From: Planctomycetaceae bacterium
GTDB lineage: Bacteria > Planctomycetota > Planctomycetia > Planctomycetales > Planctomycetaceae
Assembly: GCA_003445035.1 (NCBI GenBank)
Contig: DLVV01000346.1
Location: 1 to 11,354, forward strand
Direction of reading: 5' to 3'
Length of the DNA stretch: 11,354 nucleotides
The notes below the pieces were generated by a model. It made no database searches. It was given only the letters and a program-made list of their open reading frames with translations, and was not told the origin of the DNA. Made by a program: the position numbers and the translations under genes. Below, one piece after another: positions 1-8,015 of the stretch (the stretch's first letter is position 1; the number at the start of each line of letters is the position of its first letter).

Positions 1-1271
1 CCCCCACCGGCCATCCACATCGAGAAGCACCGCGGGTGGTGATCCCGCCCGTAGTTGTTGGGTGCCAGCTTGCCCTGGCAGTAGGACGTGCGGCCAAACT
101 CCCCGCCCCAGATCACCAGCGTGTCCTCGAGCAACCCGCGACGCTTCAGGTCGGTGACCAGGGCAGCCGAGGCCTGGTCGGTTTCGCGGCACTGGTTGCG
201 GATTCCCCCGGGCAGGCCACCGTGCTGGTCCCAGCCGGGGTGGTAGAGCTGGATGAAGCGGACGCCGCGTTCGACCAGCCGCCGGGCCAGCAGGCAGTTG
301 GCGGCGTAGGTGCCCGGGTTCTTCGAATCCTTGCCGTACTCGTCGAAGATGTGCTTGGGTTCACTGCTGAAATCGGTCGCCTCGGGAATCGACCTCTGCA
401 TCCGAAAGGCCAGCTCGTACTGCGCGATGCGGGCCTCCAGCAACGGATCACCGGTCTGCTTGCCAGAGCGTCCCCCGGCCTGCTGAAGATCTCGAAGCCG
501 ATCGAGCATCAACCGGCGGGCCGACGCATCGACGCCGTTGGGATTGGTCAGGTACAGCACCGGGTCCTTGCCCGAACGGAAGCGGACGCCCTGGTACCTC
601 GACGGCAGGAAACCGCTGCCCCACAGCCGGGACAGCAACGGCTGGCCTCCCTTACCCTTGGTCACCAGCACCACGAAAGCCGGCAGGTTCGAGTTCTCGG
701 TTCCCAGCCCGTAATCCATCCACGCCCCCATGCTGGGACGCCCGGGAAACTGGGACCCGGTCTGCATGTAGGTCACCGCCGGACCGTGGTTGATCGCCTC
801 GGTGTGCATCGAGCGGATGATGCAGATGTCGTCGGCGAGACCGGCCAGGTGCGGAGTCAGTTCGCTGATCTCGTTCCCGCCATCACCGTGCCGCTTGAAG
901 GCGAACGACGATCCGGCCAGCGGCAGGCTCGACTGGCTGCCGGTCATCGTCGTCAACCGCTGCCCCTTGCGGACGCTCTCGGGCAACTCGGTCCCGTGCA
1001 ACCTCTTCAGCTCGGGCTTGTGATCGAACAGCTCGATCTGCGACGGCCCGCCGCTGTTGAACATGTAGATCACCCGCTTGATGCGTCCGGGGCGGTGGGT
1101 GCCACCCAGCACACCGTCGCCCCGGGCCGGCTGATCGCCGAGGGTGCTCGAGAGCGCCAGGGCTCCCAGGCCCATCCCGAAATTCTGCAGGAACTGTTGG
1201 CGGGTCAGCTGCGCGGGGTGATCGAACCCGGTGCAGGTCCCCCGGCCGGCCGAAAATGTTGCGTGTGTCAC
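1..1271 (-). CDS. DUF1501 domain protein, C-terminus cut by window edge
   Basis: This is a planctomycete DUF1501 protein, a family related to the sulfatase/alkaline-phosphatase fold; its reaction is not established. The gene runs off the window at base 1, leaving 423 codons; family members are usually somewhat longer, so roughly 50-60 residues are missing. Visible family signatures, in order: a short hydrophobic N-terminal stretch around residues 31-45, the conserved segment around 'RVIYMFNSGGPSQIELFDHKP' compressed into residues 66-86 (key residues the GGPSQ turn and the FDHKP motif), HTEAINHGP at 156-164, WGGEFGRT at 388-395 and GRDHHP at 408-413. The preferred start is GTG at 1271, because AAGAGG lies 8 bp upstream; another GTG at 1277 overlaps the preceding stop codon but is too close to that site. 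It follows the PSD1 gene by only 5 bp, so co-expression is likely. The N-terminus has TRQQFL where a twin-arginine signal would have RR. Family assignment is firm; function is not. Confidence 0.93.
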   Translation of the reverse strand, partial: MTHATFSAGRGTCTGFDHPAQLTRQQFLQNFGMGLGALALSSTLGDQPARGDGVLGGTHRPGRIKRVIYMFNSGGPSQIELFDHKPELKRLHGTELPESVRKGQRLTTMTGSQSSLPLAGSSFAFKRHGDGGNEISELTPHLAGLADDICIIRSMHTEAINHGPAVTYMQTGSQFPGRPSMGAWMDYGLGTENSNLPAFVVLVTKGKGGQPLLSRLWGSGFLPSRYQGVRFRSGKDPVLYLTNPNGVDASARRLMLDRLRDLQQAGGRSGKQTGDPLLEARIAQYELAFRMQRSIPEATDFSSEPKHIFDEYGKDSKNPGTYAANCLLARRLVERGVRFIQLYHPGWDQHGGLPGGIRNQCRETDQASAALVTDLKRRGLLEDTLVIWGGEFGRTSYCQGKLAPNNYGRDHHPRCFSMWMAGG

Positions 1272-1276
1272 GGTCA

Positions 1277-4200
1277 CTACCTCTTCGTCACGCATTCGTC
1301 GAAGTTCATCAGTGTATTGGCCACCATGGCCGCCGCGGCAATTCTCACCGCCGGAATGCCCTTCTCGACCGGAGCCTTTCCCGTTTTCAGGAAGACCTCG
1401 GCCCGCTTGGGATCGGCCTGGAAGTACGCCAGTTGTTCGTCAAATCCCCTGCGGAGAATCTTCTGTTCACGATCGGTCGGAGCCCGGCTGGTCAGCCTGC
1501 GGAACATCTCGACCAGCATCGCGTCCACGTTCTCGCCATGCTTCTTGAGCATCGCCTGCCCCATCACCCGGGCGGCCTCGATGAACTGCGGACCGTTGAG
1601 CAGCACGCAGGCCTGCAACGGCGTGGAGGTCCGTTCGCGCTTCACGACACAGACATCCCGCTTGGACGCATCAAGAGTCATCATCACCGGCGCCGGGCCG
1701 GTCCGTTTCCAGAAGGTGTACAGGCTGCGGCGGTACAGGCCCTCGCCGTTGTCCACCTTGACCGGCTTGAACGAAACGGCCAGGTCGTATGGCCGAGCCG
1801 GCGATCCTCCGCGCTTGTCGACCAGCAATCCACTGGCCCACAACGCGTTGTCGCGGATCATCTCGGCCGGCCACTGGTACGATGCCCCCCGGGCCAGCAA
1901 CTGGTTGTCGGGGTCGCGAGCAACCAGTTCCTTCGACGCCGCCGAGTCCTGGCGGTAGGTGGCCGAGAGAACGATCTGGCGGAGAGTCCGCTTGAGGTTC
2001 CAGCCGCCGGAGACAAAGTCGCGGGCCAGCCAGTCGAGCAGGGCGGGGTGCGTGGGGGGCTGGCCCTGGCTCCCGAAATCCTCGGGTGTCCGCACCAACC
2101 CGCTGCCGAAGCACTGCTGCCACAACCGGTTGACCGCCACCCGCGGTGTCAGGGGATGGCCGGCATCGGTCAACCAGCGAGCCAACCCCAGCCGGTTACG
2201 AGGCGCGTCGGCGGGGAACGGGGGCAGCGAGGCCGGGGTGCCCGGCTCGACCTTATTGGTTGGCGCGTCGTAGGCCCCTCGCCTCAACACGTACGTCTGG
2301 CGGCGACGTGTGGCGTCCAGGTCCGACATCACCATGATCTCGGTGACACCGTCGTAGGATTCGCACCGCGTCTTGCGAGCCGCCTGGACGGCCTGCCGCT
2401 GATCGGAATACGGCTTGTCGACGGTCTCAAGAAAGTACTCGCGAAGCCCTTCCCGTTGCGTTCCGGTCAGTTGGTCGGCGGGTGTCGCCAGCGCCTCGTC
2501 CAGGCTCCGACCGTCGAAGAGCTGGGCGACCTCAAGATCGGTCAGCCGGCGGTTGAAGACCGAGAACTCGTCGACGCTGCCGTTCTTGAATCCCCGGTCG
2601 CGGAACCGCTGCCCGATCGTGATCGTATCACCGCCACCACCGGAGATATTCTTGTAGAGATTGTCACGAACCAGCGTGACGGCCGACGGACGACCATCGA
2701 TGTAGATCTTCAGCCCCCGGGCCCGGTTCGAACCGTCCCAGGTCATGGTGACGTGATGCCAGTCGCCGACCGGGAACTTGCGGCGTGTGACCACTCGCAA
2801 CGCGTTGCCCGGCCAGAAGTGGATCAGGGACCCGCTCAGACGACCGTCTTCGAGCATCAGTTGGTAACCCCGGCTGCCCGCATCGGTCCAGGCCCTCGAG
2901 CGATGGAAGATGATCGCCCGTTTCTTCTCCTCGGGCGTCAGCATCCACAGCGACACACTGAAGGGCTGGAAGCGGCGGAAGTTGCCCACTCCGGTGCCGA
3001 TGCCGTCGTCACCGGTCAACCGGGCGGCCTTGCCGAACCGTCCCGCAACACTGCGATTGGCACCGCCGGGCGGCTTCTCGAAATCGTTGTGGTAGACGCG
3101 ACCGGGCAGCGGACTGGGTGACCTGGCGTCGGGCTTGCGAGCGGCCAGCCACTGGCCGAACGCCCCCTGTTGCTGGCCGGTCACCTTCCCCCAACTCGCC
3201 TCCGATTCGACAACCTTCGCCTCGGCCGCCGCCATCGCCGCCTTCTGCTTGTCGCTGGCCAGCAGCAGCGTGGGCGTCGGAACCGAGCTGGTGAAGTACG
3301 AGTAGACGCCCGATTCGTCGATGTTGTTGAAGAAGGCGAAGAACTGGTAGTACTCCTTCTGGGCAATCGGATCGAACTTGTGCTGGTGACACCGGGCACA
3401 TTCCAGCGTCAGGCCGAGAAAGGCCATCGCGAAGGTGTGGTTGCGGTCGGCGACGTACTCGACACGGAATTCCTCGGGAGTGCTCCCGCCCTCGACCTTC
3501 TGGGAATGCAGGCGGTTGAAGGTTGTGGCCAGCCGGGAGTCATCGGTCGGTTTCGCGACCAGGTCACCGGCAAGCTGCCAGGTGACAAAACGGTCGTAGG
3601 GCATGTTCGAATTGAAGGCCCGCACGACCCAGTCGCGGTACGGCCAGACGTGGCGATCCCGATCGACCTGGTACCCGTAGGAATCCGAGTAGCGTGCGAT
3701 GTCGAGCCATTCGGCCGCCATCCGTTCTCCGTAGGCCGGTGACTCCAGCAACCGGTCGACGACCTTGTCGAAAGCCTTCTCCGACTTGTCGGCCAGGAAG
3801 GCGTCGATGTGCTCGAGCGTGGGTGGCAGGCCCGTCAGGTCAAAGGTCACCCGACGGATCAGTCGTTCCCGGGCCGCCTCATCGTTCGGCACCACCCCGG
3901 TGGTCTCCAGGCGTGACAGTACGAAACGGTCGATCGGGCTGCGGCACCACCCCCCGTTCCTGACCTCCGGTACCTGGACCGCGGCCACCGGCTGGAAGGA
4001 CCAGTGCTCCTTGTAACGGCCGCCCCCGTTGATCCAGCGACTCAGGATGTCGATGTCACGTTTGGAGAGTACCCGGTTGGAATCGGCCGGCGGCATGCGG
4101 TGGTCGGGGTCGGTGCTGGTGATCCGCTTCAACAACTCGCTGGCAGCCGGCTTGCCAGGAGAGATCACCTTTCGGGCGGAGGCCTCGAGATCCAGACGCA

Positions 4201-4366
4201 ATTCGCCCTGGCGGGCGTTCTCGTCGGGACCATGACACTTGAAACACTTGTCAGAAAGAATCGGGCGGACGTCCCGCACGAAGTCCACCGGCTGGTCGGC
4301 CGCAACGGCCGTGGAAGCCGCCAACAGCACGAAAAAGACTGCCGATCCGGTCAACGGTGATCTCAT
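1277..4366 (-). CDS. PSD1 family secreted protein (cytochrome c, DUF1549, LamG, DUF1553)
   Basis: A large exported planctomycete protein of 1029 residues. Residues 1-23 form a signal peptide (MRS start, hydrophobic core, cleavage near AVAA/DQ). A planctomycete cytochrome-C domain follows with heme motif CFKCH at 41-45 and an MPP at 91-93 that could supply the distal heme ligand. DUF1549 spans about 143-350 and contains the family's second Cys pair, CARCH, at 323-327. A LamG/concanavalin-like domain sits at about 445-615 (WHHVTMTWDG at 536-545, IYIDG at 554-558). DUF1553 spans about 723-985 (NRLWQQ at 746-751, SATYRQDS at 801-808). The domains suggest a heme protein outside the cytoplasm that may bind carbohydrate through LamG; this is inferred, as the activity is unknown. 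An ATG at 4414 is in frame, but the signal peptide and a -10-like TAGAAT overlapping 4414 favour 4366. It is upstream of DUF1501, the usual partner. Confidence 0.95.
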   Translation of the reverse strand: MRSPLTGSAVFFVLLAASTAVAADQPVDFVRDVRPILSDKCFKCHGPDENARQGELRLDLEASARKVISPGKPAASELLKRITSTDPDHRMPPADSNRVLSKRDIDILSRWINGGGRYKEHWSFQPVAAVQVPEVRNGGWCRSPIDRFVLSRLETTGVVPNDEAARERLIRRVTFDLTGLPPTLEHIDAFLADKSEKAFDKVVDRLLESPAYGERMAAEWLDIARYSDSYGYQVDRDRHVWPYRDWVVRAFNSNMPYDRFVTWQLAGDLVAKPTDDSRLATTFNRLHSQKVEGGSTPEEFRVEYVADRNHTFAMAFLGLTLECARCHQHKFDPIAQKEYYQFFAFFNNIDESGVYSYFTSSVPTPTLLLASDKQKAAMAAAEAKVVESEASWGKVTGQQQGAFGQWLAARKPDARSPSPLPGRVYHNDFEKPPGGANRSVAGRFGKAARLTGDDGIGTGVGNFRRFQPFSVSLWMLTPEEKKRAIIFHRSRAWTDAGSRGYQLMLEDGRLSGSLIHFWPGNALRVVTRRKFPVGDWHHVTMTWDGSNRARGLKIYIDGRPSAVTLVRDNLYKNISGGGGDTITIGQRFRDRGFKNGSVDEFSVFNRRLTDLEVAQLFDGRSLDEALATPADQLTGTQREGLREYFLETVDKPYSDQRQAVQAARKTRCESYDGVTEIMVMSDLDATRRRQTYVLRRGAYDAPTNKVEPGTPASLPPFPADAPRNRLGLARWLTDAGHPLTPRVAVNRLWQQCFGSGLVRTPEDFGSQGQPPTHPALLDWLARDFVSGGWNLKRTLRQIVLSATYRQDSAASKELVARDPDNQLLARGASYQWPAEMIRDNALWASGLLVDKRGGSPARPYDLAVSFKPVKVDNGEGLYRRSLYTFWKRTGPAPVMMTLDASKRDVCVVKRERTSTPLQACVLLNGPQFIEAARVMGQAMLKKHGENVDAMLVEMFRRLTSRAPTDREQKILRRGFDEQLAYFQADPKRAEVFLKTGKAPVEKGIPAVRIAAAAMVANTLMNFDECVTKR
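1280..1285 (-). promoter_or_regulatory. Ribosome binding site of the DUF1501 gene
   Basis: On the minus strand AAGAGG lies inside the last codons of the PSD1 gene, 8 bp before the GTG at 1271. It decides between the two possible GTG starts (1277 and 1271) and implies that ribosomes ending PSD1 can restart on DUF1501. Confidence 0.5.
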
Positions 4367-4412
4367 GGTCGGTCCGTCGGAGTGGTGAATTGATGGTCCC
4401 GGGGGGGATGAC

Positions 4413-4418
4413 ATTCTA
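4413..4418 (-). promoter_or_regulatory. Possible -10 box for the PSD1-DUF1501 unit
   Basis: On the minus strand TAGAAT matches the sigma70 -10 consensus at 5 of 6 positions. It is the same hexamer as in the better promoter at 11154-11184. No good -35 box lies 16-19 bp upstream, so the call is weak. If real, transcription would start near 4406, giving a leader of about 40 bases to the ATG at 4366 and excluding the ATG at 4414. The 115-bp gap between this gene and the divergent antiporter must hold promoters for both; I see no convincing one for the antiporter. Confidence 0.25.
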
Positions 4419-4529
4419 ACGGATCACCACGATTGGACGAAATCGGTCGAATTGACCTTCCCGTCAACCGGTGGATTCAGGCATCCTGTCGCCTGCTGAC
4501 ACGAAGCCACATCCTTGACCGGTTGGTAG

Positions 4530-6476
4530 ATGCGCGAATATTTCCTGGGGCTGCTCGACTTGGCTCCCGACGTGCTCGTATTCGTCGTCATCGTCCTGGC
4601 CGCCGAACGGATCGGCCAGTTCGGCTCACGTTGGCGACTGCCGCTGATCACGGGATACCTGGCTGCCGGCTTCCTGGCCGGTCCCGATGTCCTGAAGATC
4701 CTGGACCGGTCCGCGGTCGACGATCTGGGATTCGTCAACCAGATCGCGCTGGCGATCATCGCCCTGGCCGCCGGCAACGAGCTTGTCCTGAAGGAGTTCC
4801 GGTCACAGTTTCGGAGCATCGGCTGGGTGACCTTCGGACTGGTCGTGATGACCTTTGGCCTGGGCGCCGCCACGATGTACATCCTGTCGGGATGGCTTCC
4901 GGTCATGAAGGATCTGGGAACCTCCACCCGCATCGCCATCTCGCTGTTGGCCGGAGTCATCCTGGTCGCTCGGTCCCCCTCCTCGGCCATCGCCATCGTC
5001 AACGAGCTGCGTGCCAAGGGCCCGCTGACGAATACCATCCTCGGTGTCACGGTGATCATGGATGCGGTGGTGATCGCGCTGTTCGCCGTGAACTCCGAAA
5101 TCGCCCACTCGATCACCTCCTCCGACTTCCATTTCGGCTTCGGCTTTCTTGGTCTGCTGCTGGTGAAGTTCGCACTGTCGATCGGTGCAGGATGTGCACT
5201 CTGGAAACTGCTCTGCGGGTACTTGCGATGGCCCGTGCCTCACTACCTGAAATTCGTTCTGCTGCTGGTGACCGGCTTCGGCGTGTTCCAGCTGACCGAC
5301 TGGTTTCATCACTTCTCGGAAGACACCTGGGGATTGAAGATCCATGCCGAACCGCTGCTGATCTGCATGATCGCCGGCCTGTTGGTCACGAACTTCAGTC
5401 CACACCGTGCCGAGTTCTCCAAGCTGCTCAAAGAAATCGGTTCACCGGTCTACCTGACATTTTTCACCCTGACCGGAGCCTCGATCGACCTGGCCGTCCT
5501 CCAGCAGACCTACCTGGTCGCCGCCGGGCTCTGCATGGTTCGTCTCCTGACCGTGTTCGCCGGTAGCTTTCTCGGATCCACCATCGCTGGTGACGCTCCG
5601 AGGTACCGCCGGATCATCTGGCTGGGATTCGTGACCCAGGCCGGCATCGGTATCGGCTTGGCCCGGGAAATCTCGGTCCACTTCGATGACTGGGGCAGCA
5701 AGCTGGCCACGATCCTGATTGCCGTCATCGTGATCAACCAGATCATCGGCCCGCCGATGTTCAAGTGGGCCGTGGGACTCGCCGGGGAAATCCGCCGGAA
5801 GTCCGCCGGGTTTCACGAAGGCCCCCAGTCGGCATTCATCTTCGGCAGCCCTGCCGGAGCCCCGATGATGCTGGCCAACCAACTGGTCAGCCGGGGATGC
5901 AATGTCACCCTGGTCACGCTCGACGAATCGGCACGGATCGAGGAGGCCCAGTCCGGAGCCCGGGTGATCACGATTCCCGAGATCTCACTGGAATCCCTGC
6001 AGACTTTGCCGCTGAATGATGCCGACGTGCTGATCGGCCTGATGGGCGATGACGACAACCTGGCGCTCTGTGAACTCAACGACCGGGAGTTCGCGATCGA
6101 GAAAATCGTGGTGCGGTTCACCGAGCGCATCGAGGAGGGTCGGAGGTGGCACGACCGTGGCGTGATCGTGCTCGACCCAAAGACCTCACTGGTCTCGGTG
6201 CTGGAACACTTCGTGACCTCGCCGGCAGCCACCTCGATCCTGCTGGGGATGGACCCCGAGCAGGACGTGATCGAGGTCGAGGTCACCGACCCGACCCTGG
6301 TCGGTGTCCCGATTCATGATCTCAAGCTGCCGTTGGACGCGCTGATCCTGGCCATCACCCGCAACGGTCACACCCTGATCTCACACGGATACACCGAACT
6401 GCAACTCGGCGACCAGCTGACAGTGGTCGGTCCACCCGAGGTGCTGCCGGAGGCAACCGTGTATTTCGAGAAGTGA
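4530..6476 (+). CDS. Monovalent cation:proton antiporter (CPA2/Kef-like) with RCK module
   Basis: A 648-residue inner-membrane antiporter. Residues about 12-415 are a Na+/H+-exchanger-type membrane domain with around 12 hydrophobic segments; residues about 433-550 resemble a TrkA-N/RCK-N Rossmann domain; residues about 578-636 are a TrkA-C/RCK-C domain (VTDPTLVGVPI at 585-595, GDQLTVVG at 627-634). It probably exchanges K+ or Na+ for protons across the membrane, gated by a ligand bound at the RCK part. In the core, the acidic pair seen in electrogenic relatives is replaced by Met177-Asp178 (VTVIMDAVV). The nucleotide loop reads GSPAGAP at 439-445, a poor match to GxGxxG, although Asp465 ends the second strand as in NAD-binding folds. 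A TAG stop directly precedes the ATG in frame, so the start cannot lie further upstream; the ribosome site is weak. It is divergent from PSD1 and convergent with the M20 gene. Family is firm; ion and ligand are unknown. Confidence 0.93.
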   Translation: MREYFLGLLDLAPDVLVFVVIVLAAERIGQFGSRWRLPLITGYLAAGFLAGPDVLKILDRSAVDDLGFVNQIALAIIALAAGNELVLKEFRSQFRSIGWVTFGLVVMTFGLGAATMYILSGWLPVMKDLGTSTRIAISLLAGVILVARSPSSAIAIVNELRAKGPLTNTILGVTVIMDAVVIALFAVNSEIAHSITSSDFHFGFGFLGLLLVKFALSIGAGCALWKLLCGYLRWPVPHYLKFVLLLVTGFGVFQLTDWFHHFSEDTWGLKIHAEPLLICMIAGLLVTNFSPHRAEFSKLLKEIGSPVYLTFFTLTGASIDLAVLQQTYLVAAGLCMVRLLTVFAGSFLGSTIAGDAPRYRRIIWLGFVTQAGIGIGLAREISVHFDDWGSKLATILIAVIVINQIIGPPMFKWAVGLAGEIRRKSAGFHEGPQSAFIFGSPAGAPMMLANQLVSRGCNVTLVTLDESARIEEAQSGARVITIPEISLESLQTLPLNDADVLIGLMGDDDNLALCELNDREFAIEKIVVRFTERIEEGRRWHDRGVIVLDPKTSLVSVLEHFVTSPAATSILLGMDPEQDVIEVEVTDPTLVGVPIHDLKLPLDALILAITRNGHTLISHGYTELQLGDQLTVVGPPEVLPEATVYFEK

Positions 6477-6479
6477 CGT

Positions 6480-7913
6480 CTAGCGGGCCGAGGGGGCCAG
6501 GCGGTAATCCAGGGGCGGTTTCTGTCCGGGCCGCATCAACGTGCGATAGGGTTCCTGGCCGATTCGTCGCCGGTGCTCGGTTCGCGCCGCGGCCAGTTGG
6601 TCGGGATTGCTGTAGAGATCCCAGGCGGTGGCGGCCAGCACCCGCGCGGCCAGTTGCATTCCCTTGCGGGCGATTGTCGTGCCTCCGCAGGCCACCGCCT
6701 GCCAGCTGTGTCCGGGCGTACCGGGCACCCAGCAGGAGGCCGAGAACCCGGTGGTGGGAACCGCCCACGAGACGTCACCGACGTCGGTGGACCCTCGCCC
6801 GGTTTCGCCCCTGAGGCTGATCACCCGCTGGATGGAATCCAGTGACCGCGGCCGCGGCAGGTGTTCCCGGAGTCTCAGGGCAAACTCGGTCTCCTGGTCG
6901 TTGTACCTGAGATCGGCCAGTTCCTGGAGATTGCTCAGCGCGATGGTCGAAAGAGCATTGTTGGGCAGGATCTGATAGATGCCGCCCTCGAACTTGATCT
7001 CGAGTTTCGTCTCGGTGGCCAGGGCACCAGCCCGGGCACATAGCACGAGTCGCTCGTAAAGGCCGCGGACGACATCCGCCCGGGGATGACGGATGTAGTA
7101 GTAGACCTCACCGAAGGGCGGCACCACGTTGGGTGCATCGCCTCCGGCGGTGATCACGTGGTGGATCCGTGTCAGGTCGGGGGTGTGCTCGCGCAACAGT
7201 TCCGCCGCGTGGTTGGTCAACTCGATCGCATCCAGTGCACTGCGGCCCTGCTCGGGAGCCCCGGCAGCGTGAGCGGCCTTGCCGTGAAATCGGAACTTCA
7301 CGGCCATGCGAGCCAGCGACGACCGGTCGCCGGCCGAGTTCGTGCTGCCCGGGTGCCAGTGCAACACCGCATCGCAGTCCTTGAACAGCCCGGCCCGCAC
7401 CATGAACACCTTGCCGCTGCCGCCCTCTTCGGCCGGACACCCGTAGAAACGAACTGTCCCCTTGAGCCGTCCCGCCCTGATCTGCTCGGCAATCGCAATC
7501 GTCGCCGACATCGACGCGGCTCCGAACAGGTGGTGGCCACAGCCGTGGCCGTAACGAATGCCCTTGCGAGGAGCCCGTTCGGGAGTCGCCTGCTGAGACA
7601 GGCCCGGCAGCGCGTCGAATTCGCCCAGGATCCCGATCACTGGTTTGCCCTTGCCGAAGGTGGCCGTGAAGGCGGTGGGAATCTCGGCCACACCACGACG
7701 GACATCAAAGCCGGCCCGCTCGAGCATCCCGGCCAGCAGGGCTGACGACTTCGTTTCCTGGTAACCCGGCTCGGCCCATCCCCAGATCTTCATCGCCGCC
7801 TCCCAGGTCGCATCGGCCCGCGAATTGATCGACTTGTAGAGCGAGGGCTTGTCCTGGGCGGCCAACGGAGTGGTCAACAGGCAGAAAAGCAGGGCGATCG
7901 ATCGACGAGTCAT
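6480..7913 (-). CDS. M20 family amidohydrolase, AbgB-like, with signal peptide
   Basis: A 477-residue metal-dependent hydrolase of the M20/aminoacylase-like amidohydrolase family, closest in architecture and length to AbgB, the p-aminobenzoyl-glutamate hydrolase subunit. It would cleave an amide bond in an N-acyl amino acid or short peptide; the substrate cannot be read from sequence. Metal-site signatures are GHGCGHH at 122-128, PAEEGG at 160-165 with the catalytic Glu pair, the LHWHP segment at 184-188, and a late histidine in PGTPGHSWQ at 397-405. The inserted dimerisation domain begins around FHGKAAHAAGAPE at 209-221. Residues 1-20 look like a signal peptide (RR, hydrophobic core, LAAQ), so it is probably exported, unlike cytoplasmic AbgB. 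The ATG is well placed, with AAGGA 7 bp upstream at 7921-7925. Its stop is 3 bp from that of the convergent antiporter. No adjacent gene encodes an AbgA-like partner. Confidence 0.92.
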   Translation of the reverse strand: MTRRSIALLFCLLTTPLAAQDKPSLYKSINSRADATWEAAMKIWGWAEPGYQETKSSALLAGMLERAGFDVRRGVAEIPTAFTATFGKGKPVIGILGEFDALPGLSQQATPERAPRKGIRYGHGCGHHLFGAASMSATIAIAEQIRAGRLKGTVRFYGCPAEEGGSGKVFMVRAGLFKDCDAVLHWHPGSTNSAGDRSSLARMAVKFRFHGKAAHAAGAPEQGRSALDAIELTNHAAELLREHTPDLTRIHHVITAGGDAPNVVPPFGEVYYYIRHPRADVVRGLYERLVLCARAGALATETKLEIKFEGGIYQILPNNALSTIALSNLQELADLRYNDQETEFALRLREHLPRPRSLDSIQRVISLRGETGRGSTDVGDVSWAVPTTGFSASCWVPGTPGHSWQAVACGGTTIARKGMQLAARVLAATAWDLYSNPDQLAAARTEHRRRIGQEPYRTLMRPGQKPPLDYRLAPSAR

Positions 7914-7945
7914 GTTGGGTTCCTTGATGTTTGGCGCAATCCGAT

Positions 7946-7963
7946 CCGGGTGGCGAGACCCGG
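7946..7963. repeat. Inverted repeat in the M20 gene leader
   Basis: CCGGGT (7946-7951) and ACCCGG (7958-7963) pair perfectly around a 6-base loop. The hairpin lies 32 bp upstream of the M20 start codon. It has no T-run after it on either strand, so it is not a typical terminator. It could be a leader hairpin or an operator, or chance in GC-rich DNA. Confidence 0.35.
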
Positions 7964-7990
7964 TGACCTGTTCCGGTAGTGACAGAACAA

Positions 7991-8013
7991 CCGTTGTCCA
8001 CGGCAGACAACGG
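7991..8013 (-). terminator. Hairpin terminator after the M16 operon
   Basis: CCGTTGTC and GACAACGG form a perfect 8-bp stem around a 7-base loop. On the minus strand it begins 2 bp after the TAG stop of the M16 zinc peptidase and is followed by TTGTTCTGT, a broken T-rich tract. Position and structure fit an intrinsic terminator that would separate this operon from the M20 gene downstream on the same strand. A further GACAACGG at 8026-8033, inside the end of the coding sequence, offers an alternative stem partner. Confidence 0.6.
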
Positions 8014-8015
8014 GA

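Noticed and set aside
36-1958. A 640-codon open frame on the plus strand, and a 621-codon one at 1256-3121
   Set aside because: Both lie opposite the DUF1501 and PSD1 genes, whose conserved domains are clear. The plus-strand translations are Arg/Gly/Pro-rich and show no family motif; long antisense frames are expected in GC-rich DNA.
3686-3700. The second CxxCH (CARCH, residues 323-327 near 3386-3400) as a second genuine heme site or an oddity of this protein
   Set aside because: A Cys-x-x-Cys-His followed by HKFDP is, as far as I recall, a standard conserved part of the DUF1549 domain in this family, so it is not unusual here; whether it binds heme cannot be read from the sequence.
4367-4414. 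ATG at 4414 as start of the PSD1 protein
   Set aside because: It would put 16 mostly polar and proline-rich residues before a good signal peptide, and it overlaps a -10-like hexamer.
4452-4480. TTGACC at 4452 as the -35 box of an antiporter promoter
   Set aside because: No hexamer at 16-18 bp downstream matches the -10 consensus at more than about 2 positions.
4465-4525. Inverted pair CAACCGGT (4465-4472) and ACCGGTTG (4518-4525) before the antiporter
   Set aside because: Eight-base arms about 45 bp apart are close to chance in DNA of this composition, and the second arm ends 4 bp before the start codon with no further symmetry.
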